From a candidate division TA06 bacterium B3_TA06 (GTDB lineage: Bacteria > Hydrothermota > Tepidihabitantia > B3-TA06), in contig NJBO01000006.1 of the NCBI GenBank assembly GCA_005223075.1, positions 58,678-122,677 of the forward strand: 64,000 nt of DNA. The letters run 5' to 3'. Positions within the stretch are counted from its first letter, which is position 1; the number at the start of each line of letters is the position of its first letter. The position numbers and the translations under genes were made by a program. The notes below the pieces were generated by a model. That model was not told where the DNA came from and made no database searches. It saw only the letters and a list, made by a program, of their open reading frames with translations. Shown here piece after piece: positions 49,794 to 59,193 of this stretch.

Positions 49794-50880
49794 AGGCTTT
49801 CTCCTTTGCGCGGCTTATGTTTAAGAGGATACCGACCCCCAAGAGGTTGGAGGTAAGGGCCGATCCTCCGAAGCTGATAAATGGAAGTGGTAGACCGGTG
49901 GTTGGTAATAGCCCCATACTGACACCTACGTGGATCAGGAAGTAAAGAAGGATCATCACCACGAGCGAAGACCCCAGGTAGCGTCCGAATGCATCTTCGG
50001 TTTTGGCTGCCAGATTGAGTCCTTTGTAGAGGAAGAGCACGAAGAGAAGAATAAGTCCTGCGACACCTGCAAATCCCAACTCCTCACCTATTACCGCAAA
50101 TATGAAGTCGGTATGTGGCTGGGGCAGGAACAGGAATTTTTGACGTCCTCCGCCCAGGCCTACGCCGAAGAGACCTCCTGATCCCATGGCTATTCGAGCC
50201 TGCTCAAGCTGGTAGTTCCCTGCCCCCAAGAAACCTGCCACGCGTGCCTTGGCATGGGGGAAGACGGTGACCAGAAGCACAAACGCGCCTACAGCCAGCA
50301 GGGTAAGGAGCAAAAGATAGCGCAGGCGGACGCCGGCTACGAACATAACAAAGAGAACAAGCATTCCAAGGACCGTCGCGGTTCCCAGGCTGGGTTGAAG
50401 CGCTATGAGCAACAGCAGTATACCTGAGACGATAAGCGGGGGAAGCGTATAGTGCTTGAAGTCACGCTTGGCCTCCTCTCGCTTTGCGTAGAACGCTGAG
50501 AGATAGATGAGCAGGGCAACTTTCACGAACTCCGAGGGCTGCAGGGAAAAAGTTAAGAACTTTAGCCAACGAGTAGCTCCTCCGGCCTTGTGTCCAATGA
50601 ATAGCACGATGATTAGAACGACCATTGATATGAGGATAAAGATGCCGCCTGTTTTTCGCCAGAACCGGTAGGGGAGCTTGAGTCCCACAAGAAAGAAACC
50701 CGTTGCTATAGCGATACGGATGGCTTGATTCTTGAGGAAGTACAATGGATCGTTATTGTCTAGATAGAAACTGGAGGAGAAAACCATCACCAGGCCGAAG
50801 CCCACCAGAAGGATGATGATGGCCAAAAAACCGTAATCAGGTCTCTCGGATGAGCTCTCTGTAGGCTTGGATAAATGCAT
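49726..50880 (-). CDS. ftsW: Septal glycan polymerase FtsW
   Basis: A 384-residue SEDS protein with about ten membrane helices. It polymerises lipid II with its partner FtsI. The family stretches LQPSEFVKVALLIYL, QPSLGTATV, FIFAVIGEELGF and GLPLPFISFGGSAL are present. The ATG at 50880 is chosen for its GAGG site inside murD (44-nt overlap). The last 22 residues are encoded within murG. Confidence 0.95.
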   Translation of the reverse strand: MHLSKPTESSSERPDYGFLAIIILLVGFGLVMVFSSSFYLDNNDPLYFLKNQAIRIAIATGFFLVGLKLPYRFWRKTGGIFILISMVVLIIVLFIGHKAGGATRWLKFLTFSLQPSEFVKVALLIYLSAFYAKREEAKRDFKHYTLPPLIVSGILLLLIALQPSLGTATVLGMLVLFVMFVAGVRLRYLLLLTLLAVGAFVLLVTVFPHAKARVAGFLGAGNYQLEQARIAMGSGGLFGVGLGGGRQKFLFLPQPHTDFIFAVIGEELGFAGVAGLILLFVLFLYKGLNLAAKTEDAFGRYLGSSLVVMILLYFLIHVGVSMGLLPTTGLPLPFISFGGSALTSNLLGVGILLNISRAKEKAYASDARLRWNRRPYLPSPSPRP

Positions 50881-52174
50881 TTCCTCGCTCCTCGAAGTTT
50901 CTGAAGTTTCCAAAACTTGCAAAGCCGGGTGAGAAGAGTATTCGATCGCCCTCGGAGCTGTGTGTGAGGGCCGCCTGTAGAGCGGCCCTCAACGATGTAA
51001 CTGTGACGCAGGAGGAGAAGCGTGAATCTTTCTCAAGGATTTTTTTCAGTCTCTCGGCATTCTCGCCGAAGAGAACCACAAACCTTGCTTGCTCCTTCAC
51101 CCCCTGGATAAACGGCTCAAGTGCAAGCCCCTTTTCAGTTCCCCCAGCTATGATCACCGAGGGCTCATCGAACGCACGCACCGAGTGATAAAAGGCCACC
51201 GGGTTGGTGCACATGGAGTTGTTGTAGACCTCCCTGCCTTTAAGTTTACCCAGATACTGCATCCGGTGGGACAGACCTTTAAACTTCCTAAGCCCTGACC
51301 TTATGGCCTCTTGTGGTAGATTGAACTCACCGGCTACCGCTATCGCGGCAAGGGCGTTGGCTGCGTTGTGAAGACCGGGAAGGGGCAAATCACCCCTATC
51401 AATGATTTTTCTATCCCACAGGAACAACCCGCCTTCTTTAAGGTAAGCATCCACGTCAGTTCGTTGCAGGGAGAAGAGGATGTGTTGGCCTTTTACCTGC
51501 TCCAGGCGCTTTTTGATGTTTTCGTCGTCCGCGTTGAGGACCGCTCGATCCTGGGCTCGGTGATTCTTGAAGAGTGATAGCTTCAGGTTTACATACCCCT
51601 CAAGCGAATGACGATTCAGGTGGTCTGCGGTGATGTTCAAAAGCACCCCTATGTTGGGTCTGAAACTTGGGCAGCGCTCGAGCTGGAAGGTGGAGACCTC
51701 GATTACATAAACCTCGTATCGCCGATGGCCGAGGGCCTCGGAGAAGGGTCTGCCCGGCGAGATGTTGCCCCCGCAGAACGCTTTCTTGCCTGCGGCTTTA
51801 AGCACCTTTGCTATCCACGCGGTTGTGGTTGACTTCCCGTTGGTTCCGGTGACCGCCACTGTCATAGGCTCTCCCAACTCTTTCCACACGTATTCGATCT
51901 CGTCTATCATCCGCACACCCGCCTCGTCAAGCTTCCTTATCCAGTCCGCTTCGTTGGGTATGCCTGGACTTTTGAGAAGCAGATCAGCCTGTTTGAGATC
52001 GGCAGGGTTATCTATCGCTCTGGCTTTTCTGTTATCGATGGCGAATCTCACCCTCCGGTGAGCCAGTGCCTGTGGATTCTCATCATAGAGTAGTATCTCC
52101 ACATCCTTATCCATGAGATACGAAAGCAGGCTGCGTCCTACACGACCCAGTCCCAGGATTCCGATTCTTCTCAT
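50837..52174 (-). CDS. murD: UDP-MurNAc-L-alanine--D-glutamate ligase
   Basis: A 445-residue Mur ligase. N-terminal GILGLGRVGRSLLSYL, ATP loop TGTNGKSTTTAW, NITADHLNRH, and YNNSMCTNPVA in the region of the C-terminal linker. The ATG shares a base with the mraY stop (TAATG). A longer frame to 52225 inside mraY is rejected. Confidence 0.95.
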   Translation of the reverse strand: MRRIGILGLGRVGRSLLSYLMDKDVEILLYDENPQALAHRRVRFAIDNRKARAIDNPADLKQADLLLKSPGIPNEADWIRKLDEAGVRMIDEIEYVWKELGEPMTVAVTGTNGKSTTTAWIAKVLKAAGKKAFCGGNISPGRPFSEALGHRRYEVYVIEVSTFQLERCPSFRPNIGVLLNITADHLNRHSLEGYVNLKLSLFKNHRAQDRAVLNADDENIKKRLEQVKGQHILFSLQRTDVDAYLKEGGLFLWDRKIIDRGDLPLPGLHNAANALAAIAVAGEFNLPQEAIRSGLRKFKGLSHRMQYLGKLKGREVYNNSMCTNPVAFYHSVRAFDEPSVIIAGGTEKGLALEPFIQGVKEQARFVVLFGENAERLKKILEKDSRFSSCVTVTSLRAALQAALTHSSEGDRILFSPGFASFGNFRNFEERGNAFIQAYRELIRET

Positions 52175-53262
52175 TACCTCACCTTCAGGGTTGCCAGCCC
52201 TGCCAGGGCAAAGAGGATTCCCCATATCCAGAACCGAACAACTATCTTTGATTCAGGCCAGCCCTTCAGCTCGAAGTGATGGTGCAGTGGTGCCATCTTG
52301 AAGAGCCTTTTGCGCCCTCTGCTTGAGTGAAACCAGATAATCTGAAGTATCACCGAGATAACCTCCAGCACGAACACCCCGCCGATGATCCCTAAAAGAA
52401 TCTCCTGCTTGACCACCACCGCAATAAATCCCATGAGCGCACCCAGTGGTAGTGCACCCGTGTCTCCCATAAAGATGGATGCAGGATGCGTATTGAACCA
52501 TAAGAAACCGAGTCCTGCTCCCACCACCGCAGCGCTTACCACCGCCATCTCGCCCGCCTTGGCAACGTAGAGAATGTTCAGGTAGTCTGCAATCTTGACG
52601 TTCCCTGCCACGTAAGCAAGCATCGCATAGGCGCCGGCAACGATGGCCAAAAGGCCGATAGCAAGCCCGTCAAGGCCGTCCGCGAAGTTCACCGCGTTAC
52701 CAGCACCAACGATCACAAAACCGCTCAAGAGAACGTAAAAGACGCCGAGTTGGATCACGTAGTTTTTTAAGAAGAGCACGTTGGTGGTGGAACGCAGGGC
52801 GTCAGTTTCGGGGAAGAAATAGAGGTAGAGGCTCACGCCCAAAGCAAGTGCCGCCTGAGCAAGGAACTTCCAGCGCTTCTTGATGCCCCGCTTGTGTTTG
52901 CGCAGTTTTACGTAGTCGTCAAGGAAACCAAGGATTCCCATGCCACCGAGTATCACGAGGGAGAGTAAAACGTAGGGATTGGTGATGTCGGCGAAGAGGA
53001 TGAGGGAGATCGCAATCGCTGCGACGATAAGTATCCCGCCCATCGAGGGGGTGCCTGCCTTCCTTTTGTGACGATCGGGCAGCTCCTCGTAGATCTCCTC
53101 GCCCAGCGCCAACCTTTTTATTATCCTCACCACAGGTCTGCCGAAGAGCATGAGGAGGAGTATGGAGAATCCTGCGGCCAGAGCCGCGCGGAAGGTGATG
53201 TAACGCAATAGGTTAGCAGGTGAAAAGACGGGTTGAATCGCCTTGGCAAGTAGATATATCAT
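52174..53262 (-). CDS. mraY: Phospho-MurNAc-pentapeptide transferase
   Basis: A 362-residue polyprenyl-phosphate transferase with ten predicted membrane helices that makes lipid I. GTPSMGGI, LGFLDDYVKLRK, NAVNFADGLDGLA and HHHFELKGWPE are the diagnostic loops. The ATG overlaps the murF stop (ATGA). Confidence 0.97.
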   Translation of the reverse strand: MIYLLAKAIQPVFSPANLLRYITFRAALAAGFSILLLMLFGRPVVRIIKRLALGEEIYEELPDRHKRKAGTPSMGGILIVAAIAISLILFADITNPYVLLSLVILGGMGILGFLDDYVKLRKHKRGIKKRWKFLAQAALALGVSLYLYFFPETDALRSTTNVLFLKNYVIQLGVFYVLLSGFVIVGAGNAVNFADGLDGLAIGLLAIVAGAYAMLAYVAGNVKIADYLNILYVAKAGEMAVVSAAVVGAGLGFLWFNTHPASIFMGDTGALPLGALMGFIAVVVKQEILLGIIGGVFVLEVISVILQIIWFHSSRGRKRLFKMAPLHHHFELKGWPESKIVVRFWIWGILFALAGLATLKVR

Positions 53263-54584
53263 GCGCTACCCCAGAGCTCTGATACGATGTCTTCCAAGGC
53301 ACAGTAACGCGAACCCTTGATTAGAACGCTTGCCCCAGGCACCAGCCTCTTGTGGAGTTCCTCTGCCGCCTTTTGCTTGTCGGGTATAAAAAGCACCCCT
53401 TCGTGGCGAGGATAGAGTTCACAGTGGGGTCCGGTGATTATCACCAGATCCGCGGTCTCGCGCGCCAGCTCGAGTATCTCGTGATGGTAACGTTCCGACT
53501 CATCCCCAAGTTCCAGCATCGCTCCCAACACCGCTATACGTGGCGAAGGGAATACTGTAAGAAGCCCGAAGGCCTCTCGCATCGAAACAGGGTTGGCGTT
53601 GTAGGAGTCAATCAAAAGATGCAGGCCGCCTACCTTTCTGTGTTCCAGCCTCCAGCGCTCGGGTTTAGCCTCGGCAAGCACCTGGGTCGCCTCCGAAAGG
53701 GGAATATCAAACTCCCCTGAGGCAACGGCCAGCGCGGCTACTGCGTTACAGAGATTACCTGCCCCTAAAAGAAGGAGATGAAACTCCTCTCCCTTAAGCT
53801 CGAACTCCGTACCGTCCATACCATAGTGCACATCGGCGGGCGTGAACTCAGTCTCGGTTTGAACCCCAAAGGTTTTGTATGTGATTTTTTCCGTCCTCGC
53901 ACGTTTCAGGAACTCGGGGTAGTCGGCGTTCAGGTAAAGGACGCCCCCTAAATTCTTTATCGCCCGAGCTAACTCCCACTTAGCTTCAAACACCTCCTGG
54001 AGGGTTCCAAGACCCTCAAGGTGACCTGGCCCGATATTGGTCAACAGACCGTGGGTGGGACGTGAGATTTCGCAGAGCCTCTCCATCTCGCCTTTCTCGC
54101 TTATACCCGCCTCAAGCACTGCTATTTCGTGGTTCCGTGCAATCGCAAGCACTGAAACAGGCAGGCCCACCAGGTTGTTGAAGCTGCCTGGATTGGCATA
54201 GGTTTTGTATCTTAGAGAAAGCAAATCCCTCAAGATGTTCTTTACCGTTGTCTTTCCGTTTGTTCCGCTTATGAGGATAACCGGTATATCAAATTTCTGC
54301 CGGTAGGCCGCTGCTATGTCTCCCAGAGCCATCAGGGTATCGGCCACCCTGATGGTGCGAGCAAGAGGGAGATCCTTTGAAACGACGGCTGCGATGGCTC
54401 CCTTCTCGAATGCCTGCCCCAGGAAGTTGTGGCCGTCGAAGTTGGGGCCGGCAAGAGCAACAAAAAGCTCTCCTTGCTCGATGGTTCGGCTGTCTGTTGA
54501 CACACCTGAAGGACATAAGCCAGGATCATTTATGTCCTTAGGGACACCGCAGCTCGCACGGACGATCTCATCAAGCGAGAGCAT
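53259..54584 (-). CDS. murF: UDP-MurNAc-tripeptide--D-alanyl-D-alanine ligase
   Basis: A 441-residue Mur ligase that adds D-Ala-D-Ala. It shows DSRTIEQGELFVAL, the ATP loop SGTNGKTTVKN, NIGPGHLEGLG and DSYNANPVSMREA. Its dipeptide substrate requires a Ddl ligase, which is not encoded in this window. The start overlaps murE by 14 nt. Confidence 0.95.
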   Translation of the reverse strand: MLSLDEIVRASCGVPKDINDPGLCPSGVSTDSRTIEQGELFVALAGPNFDGHNFLGQAFEKGAIAAVVSKDLPLARTIRVADTLMALGDIAAAYRQKFDIPVILISGTNGKTTVKNILRDLLSLRYKTYANPGSFNNLVGLPVSVLAIARNHEIAVLEAGISEKGEMERLCEISRPTHGLLTNIGPGHLEGLGTLQEVFEAKWELARAIKNLGGVLYLNADYPEFLKRARTEKITYKTFGVQTETEFTPADVHYGMDGTEFELKGEEFHLLLLGAGNLCNAVAALAVASGEFDIPLSEATQVLAEAKPERWRLEHRKVGGLHLLIDSYNANPVSMREAFGLLTVFPSPRIAVLGAMLELGDESERYHHEILELARETADLVIITGPHCELYPRHEGVLFIPDKQKAAEELHKRLVPGASVLIKGSRYCALEDIVSELWGSA

Positions 54585-56028
54585 CCAAAGCCTCCTTTAG
54601 GACTTCCCGATCGTCAAAATGAATCTTTTCAGTTCCCAGTATTTGATAATCTTCATGTCCCTTTCCAGCGACAAGCAGCACATCGCCCGGCTTAAGTAAT
54701 TTTACTGCCTCAAATATCGCCTCTCTGCGGTCAACGATCACTTGTTTGGCGTCGGTTTTTACTCCCACTAGGATATCTTGGATGATCGCCTGCGGTTCTT
54801 CGGTTCTCGGATTGTCCGAAGTGATGAAGACGTAATCGGATAACTCCGAGGCTATTCGCCCCATCTTTGGACGCTTCGAACGATCCCTGTCGCCGCCGCA
54901 CCCGAAAATGGTAATCACGCGGCCTTTAGCCAGACTGCGAGCGGCATGGATCAAGTGTTTCAATGCATCAGGGGTATGCGCATAGTCTATGAAGATAAAA
55001 AAACCTTTGTCATTGGGCACCGGCTCCATACGCCCAGGGACAGATCGAAGTGCCCATGCACCTCCTCTGAGATGTTCCGGCTCTACCCCCAGGTTAAGTG
55101 CGGCTGCTGCGGCAGCGGCAACGTTACTTACGTTATGTAGACCCGGCAACTGAAGGAAGAGTGGTAAAGCCAGGCCACGGTGGTGCAAGATTACCGCAGA
55201 GCCTTCAAGACTCGCTTCTTCGATCTCCACCCATAGATCAGCCTCACGGCTCTCGCATGAGTAGGAGAGTTTCTTTCTGTCCCCAAGCCTTTCAAGCAAC
55301 TCTCTGCCGGCAGGATCGTCGGTATTCACCACAGCTAGTGCATCCCGCTTCATCTCCTCAAAGAGCCTGAACTTGGTCTCCTTATAGTCTTCCATATCTT
55401 TGTGGAAGTCCAGATGATCCTGGCTCAGGTTGGTGAAGATGGCCACATCGGTATCCAACCCCCCCACCCTCTCAAACGCTATGGCGTGGGATGAGATCTC
55501 CATCGCCACCGCTTCACATCCAGCGTCCTTCACCTGCTTCAGCATCTGCCAGAGATCGGTGCTCTCGGGTGTGGTATGGGATAGCTTCTCCCATCTATCC
55601 CCGTCGTAGAAGCCGGTGGTGCCTATGACGGCGGTTTTTTGACCTGCGGCCTTCAGGATACTTTCGGCAAGATAGGTAACCGTTGTCTTGCCGTTTGTGC
55701 CGGTGACGCCGATAACGGTCATCTCTCTGTCAGGATAACCTGTGATCCTTGCCGAGGTCTCTGCCAGGAATCGTCTGGCTTTGGGGACCTGTATTAAAGG
55801 GATGCTCTCAGGCAGACCCTGCAGGGATTCTGCAGCTAAAGCCGCCGCTCCACGAGCCAGAGCATCCTGCGCAAAGCGGCGTCCATCGAACCTCGCGCCC
55901 GGAATTGCCACATATAAAGAGTTCTCCTCAACCCGTCTTGAGTCATAGGCCACCGAGGTGATCTCTGCTTCCCCTGAGCCGTGCAGTTTAACGTCTTTGC
56001 AATCCTTGATAAGATCAGCCAGCTTCAT
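54571..56028 (-). CDS. murE: UDP-MurNAc-tripeptide ligase, meso-DAP type
   Basis: A 485-residue Mur ligase adding the third residue of the stem peptide. ATP loop GTNGKTT is at 110-116. The DNPR motif (405-408, in SDNPRTE) selects meso-diaminopimelate rather than lysine, which points to Gram-negative-type peptidoglycan. The ATG overlaps the ftsI stop (ATGA). Confidence 0.97.
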   Translation of the reverse strand: MKLADLIKDCKDVKLHGSGEAEITSVAYDSRRVEENSLYVAIPGARFDGRRFAQDALARGAAALAAESLQGLPESIPLIQVPKARRFLAETSARITGYPDREMTVIGVTGTNGKTTVTYLAESILKAAGQKTAVIGTTGFYDGDRWEKLSHTTPESTDLWQMLKQVKDAGCEAVAMEISSHAIAFERVGGLDTDVAIFTNLSQDHLDFHKDMEDYKETKFRLFEEMKRDALAVVNTDDPAGRELLERLGDRKKLSYSCESREADLWVEIEEASLEGSAVILHHRGLALPLFLQLPGLHNVSNVAAAAAAALNLGVEPEHLRGGAWALRSVPGRMEPVPNDKGFFIFIDYAHTPDALKHLIHAARSLAKGRVITIFGCGGDRDRSKRPKMGRIASELSDYVFITSDNPRTEEPQAIIQDILVGVKTDAKQVIVDRREAIFEAVKLLKPGDVLLVAGKGHEDYQILGTEKIHFDDREVLKEALDALA

Positions 56029-57752
56029 TCTTCTCGCTCCTGGATTTGGGCCAGCTTTTCGGTTTCTTCTTCAGGTGGCATGCGAATATCTCTGTAGACG
56101 GGCAGGCGAAGGATGCGTTCCATGATGCGCTGGAAGGCAGGTGCGGCGATTTCTCCTGCGAACCGGCCGCGGCCAGGCTCGTCTATGACCACCACAACAA
56201 GCAGACGAGCATCCTGGTAAGGTAGGAAGCCGACAAACGAGACCACGCTAACAGAAGATGAGTAGCCTACGCCGGCAACGGGCTTCTGGGCCGTTCCTGT
56301 CTTACCGCAAACCTGGATGCCTTCAATCCTTGCCGCCTTACCGGTTCCCTCATCCACAACCTTTTGTAGAATCTCGCATACGTCGGCTGCGGTCTGCTCG
56401 CTGAATACCCTTCTAAGTTCCTTGGCCTTACCCTTGAATATAACCCTGCCGTCGCGGTCTATCCACTTGATGATATGAGGTGCGTTGTAAACTCCACCCG
56501 ATGCAAAGGTCGCATAGATTGTCGCAAGCTGCAGGGTAGTCACGGAAAGACCCTGACCAAAGGCGTTGTTGGTCAGACGCAGCTCGCTCATCTGACGAGG
56601 GCGATCTATCTTTCCCGAGGCCTCACCAGGGAGCTTAATGCCTGTAGGCACACCCACACCAAGCAGGCGTGATACCTCATAGAAACGCCTCACCCCGCAC
56701 CGCAGGGCAAGCTTTGCAACACCTATGTTGCTTGACTTAACGAACACATCATCGAACGTGTAGCCCGGCCTGCCGTGAAGGTCTGTGATTTTGCGTCCCT
56801 GCACTACTATGCCTGAACCCGTAGGTATCCACTCGTTGCGTAGAGCCAGGCTATCCTCAATGCAGATGGCGGCAACCACCGGCTTATACACAGAACCTGG
56901 CTCAAACTCATCAGCAACAGCACCAACCTTCCAGGTTTCACGTGCGTAGCGGCTGTAGTGAGTAGGCGCGAAGTCCGGATAGTCAACCAAAGCTAATATC
57001 TCACCCGTTTGCGGGTCCATCACCACGCAGTATCCTCGTTTGGCCGCAAACCTCTCACACGCCGCCTTCAACTCCTCGTAGGCGATAGCCTGTATGTCAA
57101 GATCGATCGTTAAGGTAATGTCACAGCCGTTCTTTGCCTCCTGGATAGGATAGGCCGGCGAGGGGTGATCGCGTCCCAACGCGTCCTTCTGGTAGATCGC
57201 AAAGCCCGGCTCGCCTGCAAGCAGGGAATCTAAAGCGTACTCTATTCCTGCAAGCCCTGTATGTTCCGTACCCACGAAGCCTACCATGCTTCCGGTTACC
57301 TCATCCCACGGGTAGATACGTTTTGCCTCTTCTTGTATATTGATAGCGTTGGCAAGCGAGGCTTCCTCAAGCTCGGCCTTGAGGGCGAACGCCTTCTCGT
57401 AGTCGAACTTACGGCGAAGCCAGAAGAAACGCTTACGGGTGCGCAGGTAGCGTTCAAGCCTTGTCGGGGTGCCCAGCTTGTATCTTGAAAGTATATGAAC
57501 CGCTGCGGGTATATCCTCTACGTACTGAGGAAGCACGTAGATGGAGGCCGCCTTCTCGTCAGTAACCACGGCTATGCCGTTGCGATCGTATATCTTTCCT
57601 CGTTTGGGTAGGAGCTCTATGTGTTCTTCGTGTTGTGAGCGGGCGCGTTCTGCATATCGCGGCCCAAGTATCACCTGCAGATAAAAGGCATAACCCAATA
57701 CACCAACGGCCAGTACGCAAAGAACTCCACCTGCGAACTTAATTCTGCCCAT
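56025..57752 (-). CDS. ftsI: Septal peptidoglycan transpeptidase FtsI (PBP3-like)
   Basis: A 575-residue class B penicillin-binding protein: one N-terminal membrane helix (FAGGVLCVLAVGVLGYAF), a pedestal domain, and the transpeptidase with S-x-x-K at 287-290 (GSVYK), S-x-N at 340-342 (SSN) and KTG at 484-486. It cross-links septal peptidoglycan together with FtsW. The ATG at 57752 lies within ftsL. It ends with a charged EEETEKLAQIQEREE tail without a PASTA domain. Confidence 0.95.
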   Translation of the reverse strand: MGRIKFAGGVLCVLAVGVLGYAFYLQVILGPRYAERARSQHEEHIELLPKRGKIYDRNGIAVVTDEKAASIYVLPQYVEDIPAAVHILSRYKLGTPTRLERYLRTRKRFFWLRRKFDYEKAFALKAELEEASLANAINIQEEAKRIYPWDEVTGSMVGFVGTEHTGLAGIEYALDSLLAGEPGFAIYQKDALGRDHPSPAYPIQEAKNGCDITLTIDLDIQAIAYEELKAACERFAAKRGYCVVMDPQTGEILALVDYPDFAPTHYSRYARETWKVGAVADEFEPGSVYKPVVAAICIEDSLALRNEWIPTGSGIVVQGRKITDLHGRPGYTFDDVFVKSSNIGVAKLALRCGVRRFYEVSRLLGVGVPTGIKLPGEASGKIDRPRQMSELRLTNNAFGQGLSVTTLQLATIYATFASGGVYNAPHIIKWIDRDGRVIFKGKAKELRRVFSEQTAADVCEILQKVVDEGTGKAARIEGIQVCGKTGTAQKPVAGVGYSSSVSVVSFVGFLPYQDARLLVVVVIDEPGRGRFAGEIAAPAFQRIMERILRLPVYRDIRMPPEEETEKLAQIQEREE

Positions 57753-57981
57753 TTTCTTCCCATGGGTAATACAATCCCAGGGCCTTGGCACGCGGCTCGA
57801 GATTGGTTACTATAAGTTCACGGTTAAGTGATATGCGTTCGCGCTCGAGCTTTTCGGTAAGTATCTCGGTCTGACGATCGAGTTCGGTTACGTGCTCTGT
57901 CAAGCGGTTATTGACCGAGCGCATCCATACATAGCCAAGCATAAGGCCTACTGCTAGTATAACCAGGAGTATCTTCTTCAT
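57739..57981 (-). CDS. ftsL: Cell division protein FtsL-like
   Basis: An 80-residue bitopic protein: an N-terminal membrane helix (ILLVILAVGLMLGYVWM) followed by a leucine-zipper-like coiled coil (LTEHVTELDRQTEILTEKLERE) and a LEPRAKALGLYYP end, as in FtsL. It would recruit FtsW/FtsI. Assigned from layout and position between rsmH and ftsI, because FtsL sequence is weakly conserved. ATGA overlap with rsmH. Confidence 0.8.
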   Translation of the reverse strand: MKKILLVILAVGLMLGYVWMRSVNNRLTEHVTELDRQTEILTEKLERERISLNRELIVTNLEPRAKALGLYYPWEENGQN

Positions 57982-58850
57982 AACTTCTCCAGTACTCTCA
58001 ACCTGGCGCTTCGGGCCGCCGGGTTTACTTTAACCTCCTTTTCGGACGCAAAAATGGGTTTACGATTAACTCGCCTGTACTCTTGGCTTTGTTCTGCTCG
58101 TCTGTATCTATCTTTGACGATCCTGTCCTCTAAAGAGTGATAGGCGAGTGCGGCAACCCGTCCACCAGAAGCAAGACGGCTGAGTGCTGTCTCAAGACCG
58201 ATCCTGAGATTTTCAAGTTCGTCGTTTACAGCGATGCGCAGCGCCTGAAAGGCCCTCATCGCGGTCTTGCGAAAACCCCTTGTCCCGACGACCTGTCGCA
58301 GAAGATCTGCAAGGTCTCTGGTGGTTCTTACCTCGCGGCGGTGTTCTACGATCGCTTGCGCGATCCTTCTGGCCTTGGATTCCTCTCCATATTCCCTAAG
58401 GATTCGTTCGATTTTCTCCTTGGGCTCACCTCTGATGATCTCAAGGGCGGTGGGGGAGTCGGATTCAGCGTCGAACCGCATGTCAAGAGCGCCGTCGCCC
58501 TGATAGCTGAAGCCGCGCTGCTGGCTTCTCACCTGATGCCAGGAAAGCCCGAGGTCGAAGATGACGCCTTGAACGCTCTCTATACCTTTCTGATCTAAAA
58601 CCTCATCTAAGTATCGGAAGTTGGAATGATGGAGGGAAAGCCGCTCGGCAAAGCGAGCCATTCTCAGGCCTGCATAGGCGAGGGCTTCCCCATCCATGTC
58701 CAGAGCAATCACCTTTTCCGCGCCTGCCTCTAGAAGCGCTGCCGTGTGCCCGCCCCCGCCAAGGGTCGCATCCACATAGACGCCATGCGGACTGGGCAAG
58801 AGGGCTTTCACTATCTCCTCGCACATCACCGACCGATGGAACTCATCCAC
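57978..58850 (-). CDS. rsmH: 16S rRNA m4C1402 methyltransferase
   Basis: A 290-residue methyltransferase (formerly MraW). HRSVMCEEIVKAL, VDATLGGGGHTAALLE as motif I, GVIFDLGLSWHQV, AYHSLEDRIVK and PAARSARLRVLEKL are all diagnostic. It acts on the ribosomal P site. The GTG start overlaps the STAS gene by 8 nt. Confidence 0.97.
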   Translation of the reverse strand: MDEFHRSVMCEEIVKALLPSPHGVYVDATLGGGGHTAALLEAGAEKVIALDMDGEALAYAGLRMARFAERLSLHHSNFRYLDEVLDQKGIESVQGVIFDLGLSWHQVRSQQRGFSYQGDGALDMRFDAESDSPTALEIIRGEPKEKIERILREYGEESKARRIAQAIVEHRREVRTTRDLADLLRQVVGTRGFRKTAMRAFQALRIAVNDELENLRIGLETALSRLASGGRVAALAYHSLEDRIVKDRYRRAEQSQEYRRVNRKPIFASEKEVKVNPAARSARLRVLEKL

Positions 58851-59193
58851 CGGCAGTTATTCTGGCGATACTCTTGAGTACCGCCCTCCTCGATGGGTAT
58901 ATATCAAAGGGATGAAAGCCGTACAGGCTGAAAAGGGAGTTGATATAGTCCGAAACGTTAATGAGCTTTATGTCGCCTCCTCTTTCGTTAAAGCGGCGTT
59001 TGAACTCGATAAGTTCGGGAATAAGAGGTATCTGTATATGATTACAACCTGCAAGATTGATAACCACACTTGCCTCGTTTGCCGAAAGGAGCCCCTCGAA
59101 AAGGGCACAGAGCTCGTCGAAATCTTCCTCTCTGACCTCACCTGTAAGATTCACGAAGGGAACACCTTCGACTCTCTTAATTACGGTTTTCAT
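58843..59193 (-). CDS. STAS-domain protein inside the dcw operon
   Basis: A 116-residue STAS/anti-anti-sigma-like protein: VPFVNLTGEVREEDFDELC, then VVINLAGCNHIQIPLIPELIEF at the phospho-acceptor loop, GGDIKLINVSDYINSLF and a final FDIYPSRRAVLKSI. It lacks the usual D-S-x-G motif (Cys-Asn-His instead), so phosphorylation is uncertain. It is coupled to both neighbours (ATGA with mraZ, overlap with rsmH). I know no such gene at this point of the standard dcw cluster. Confidence 0.75.
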   Translation of the reverse strand: MKTVIKRVEGVPFVNLTGEVREEDFDELCALFEGLLSANEASVVINLAGCNHIQIPLIPELIEFKRRFNERGGDIKLINVSDYINSLFSLYGFHPFDIYPSRRAVLKSIARITAGG

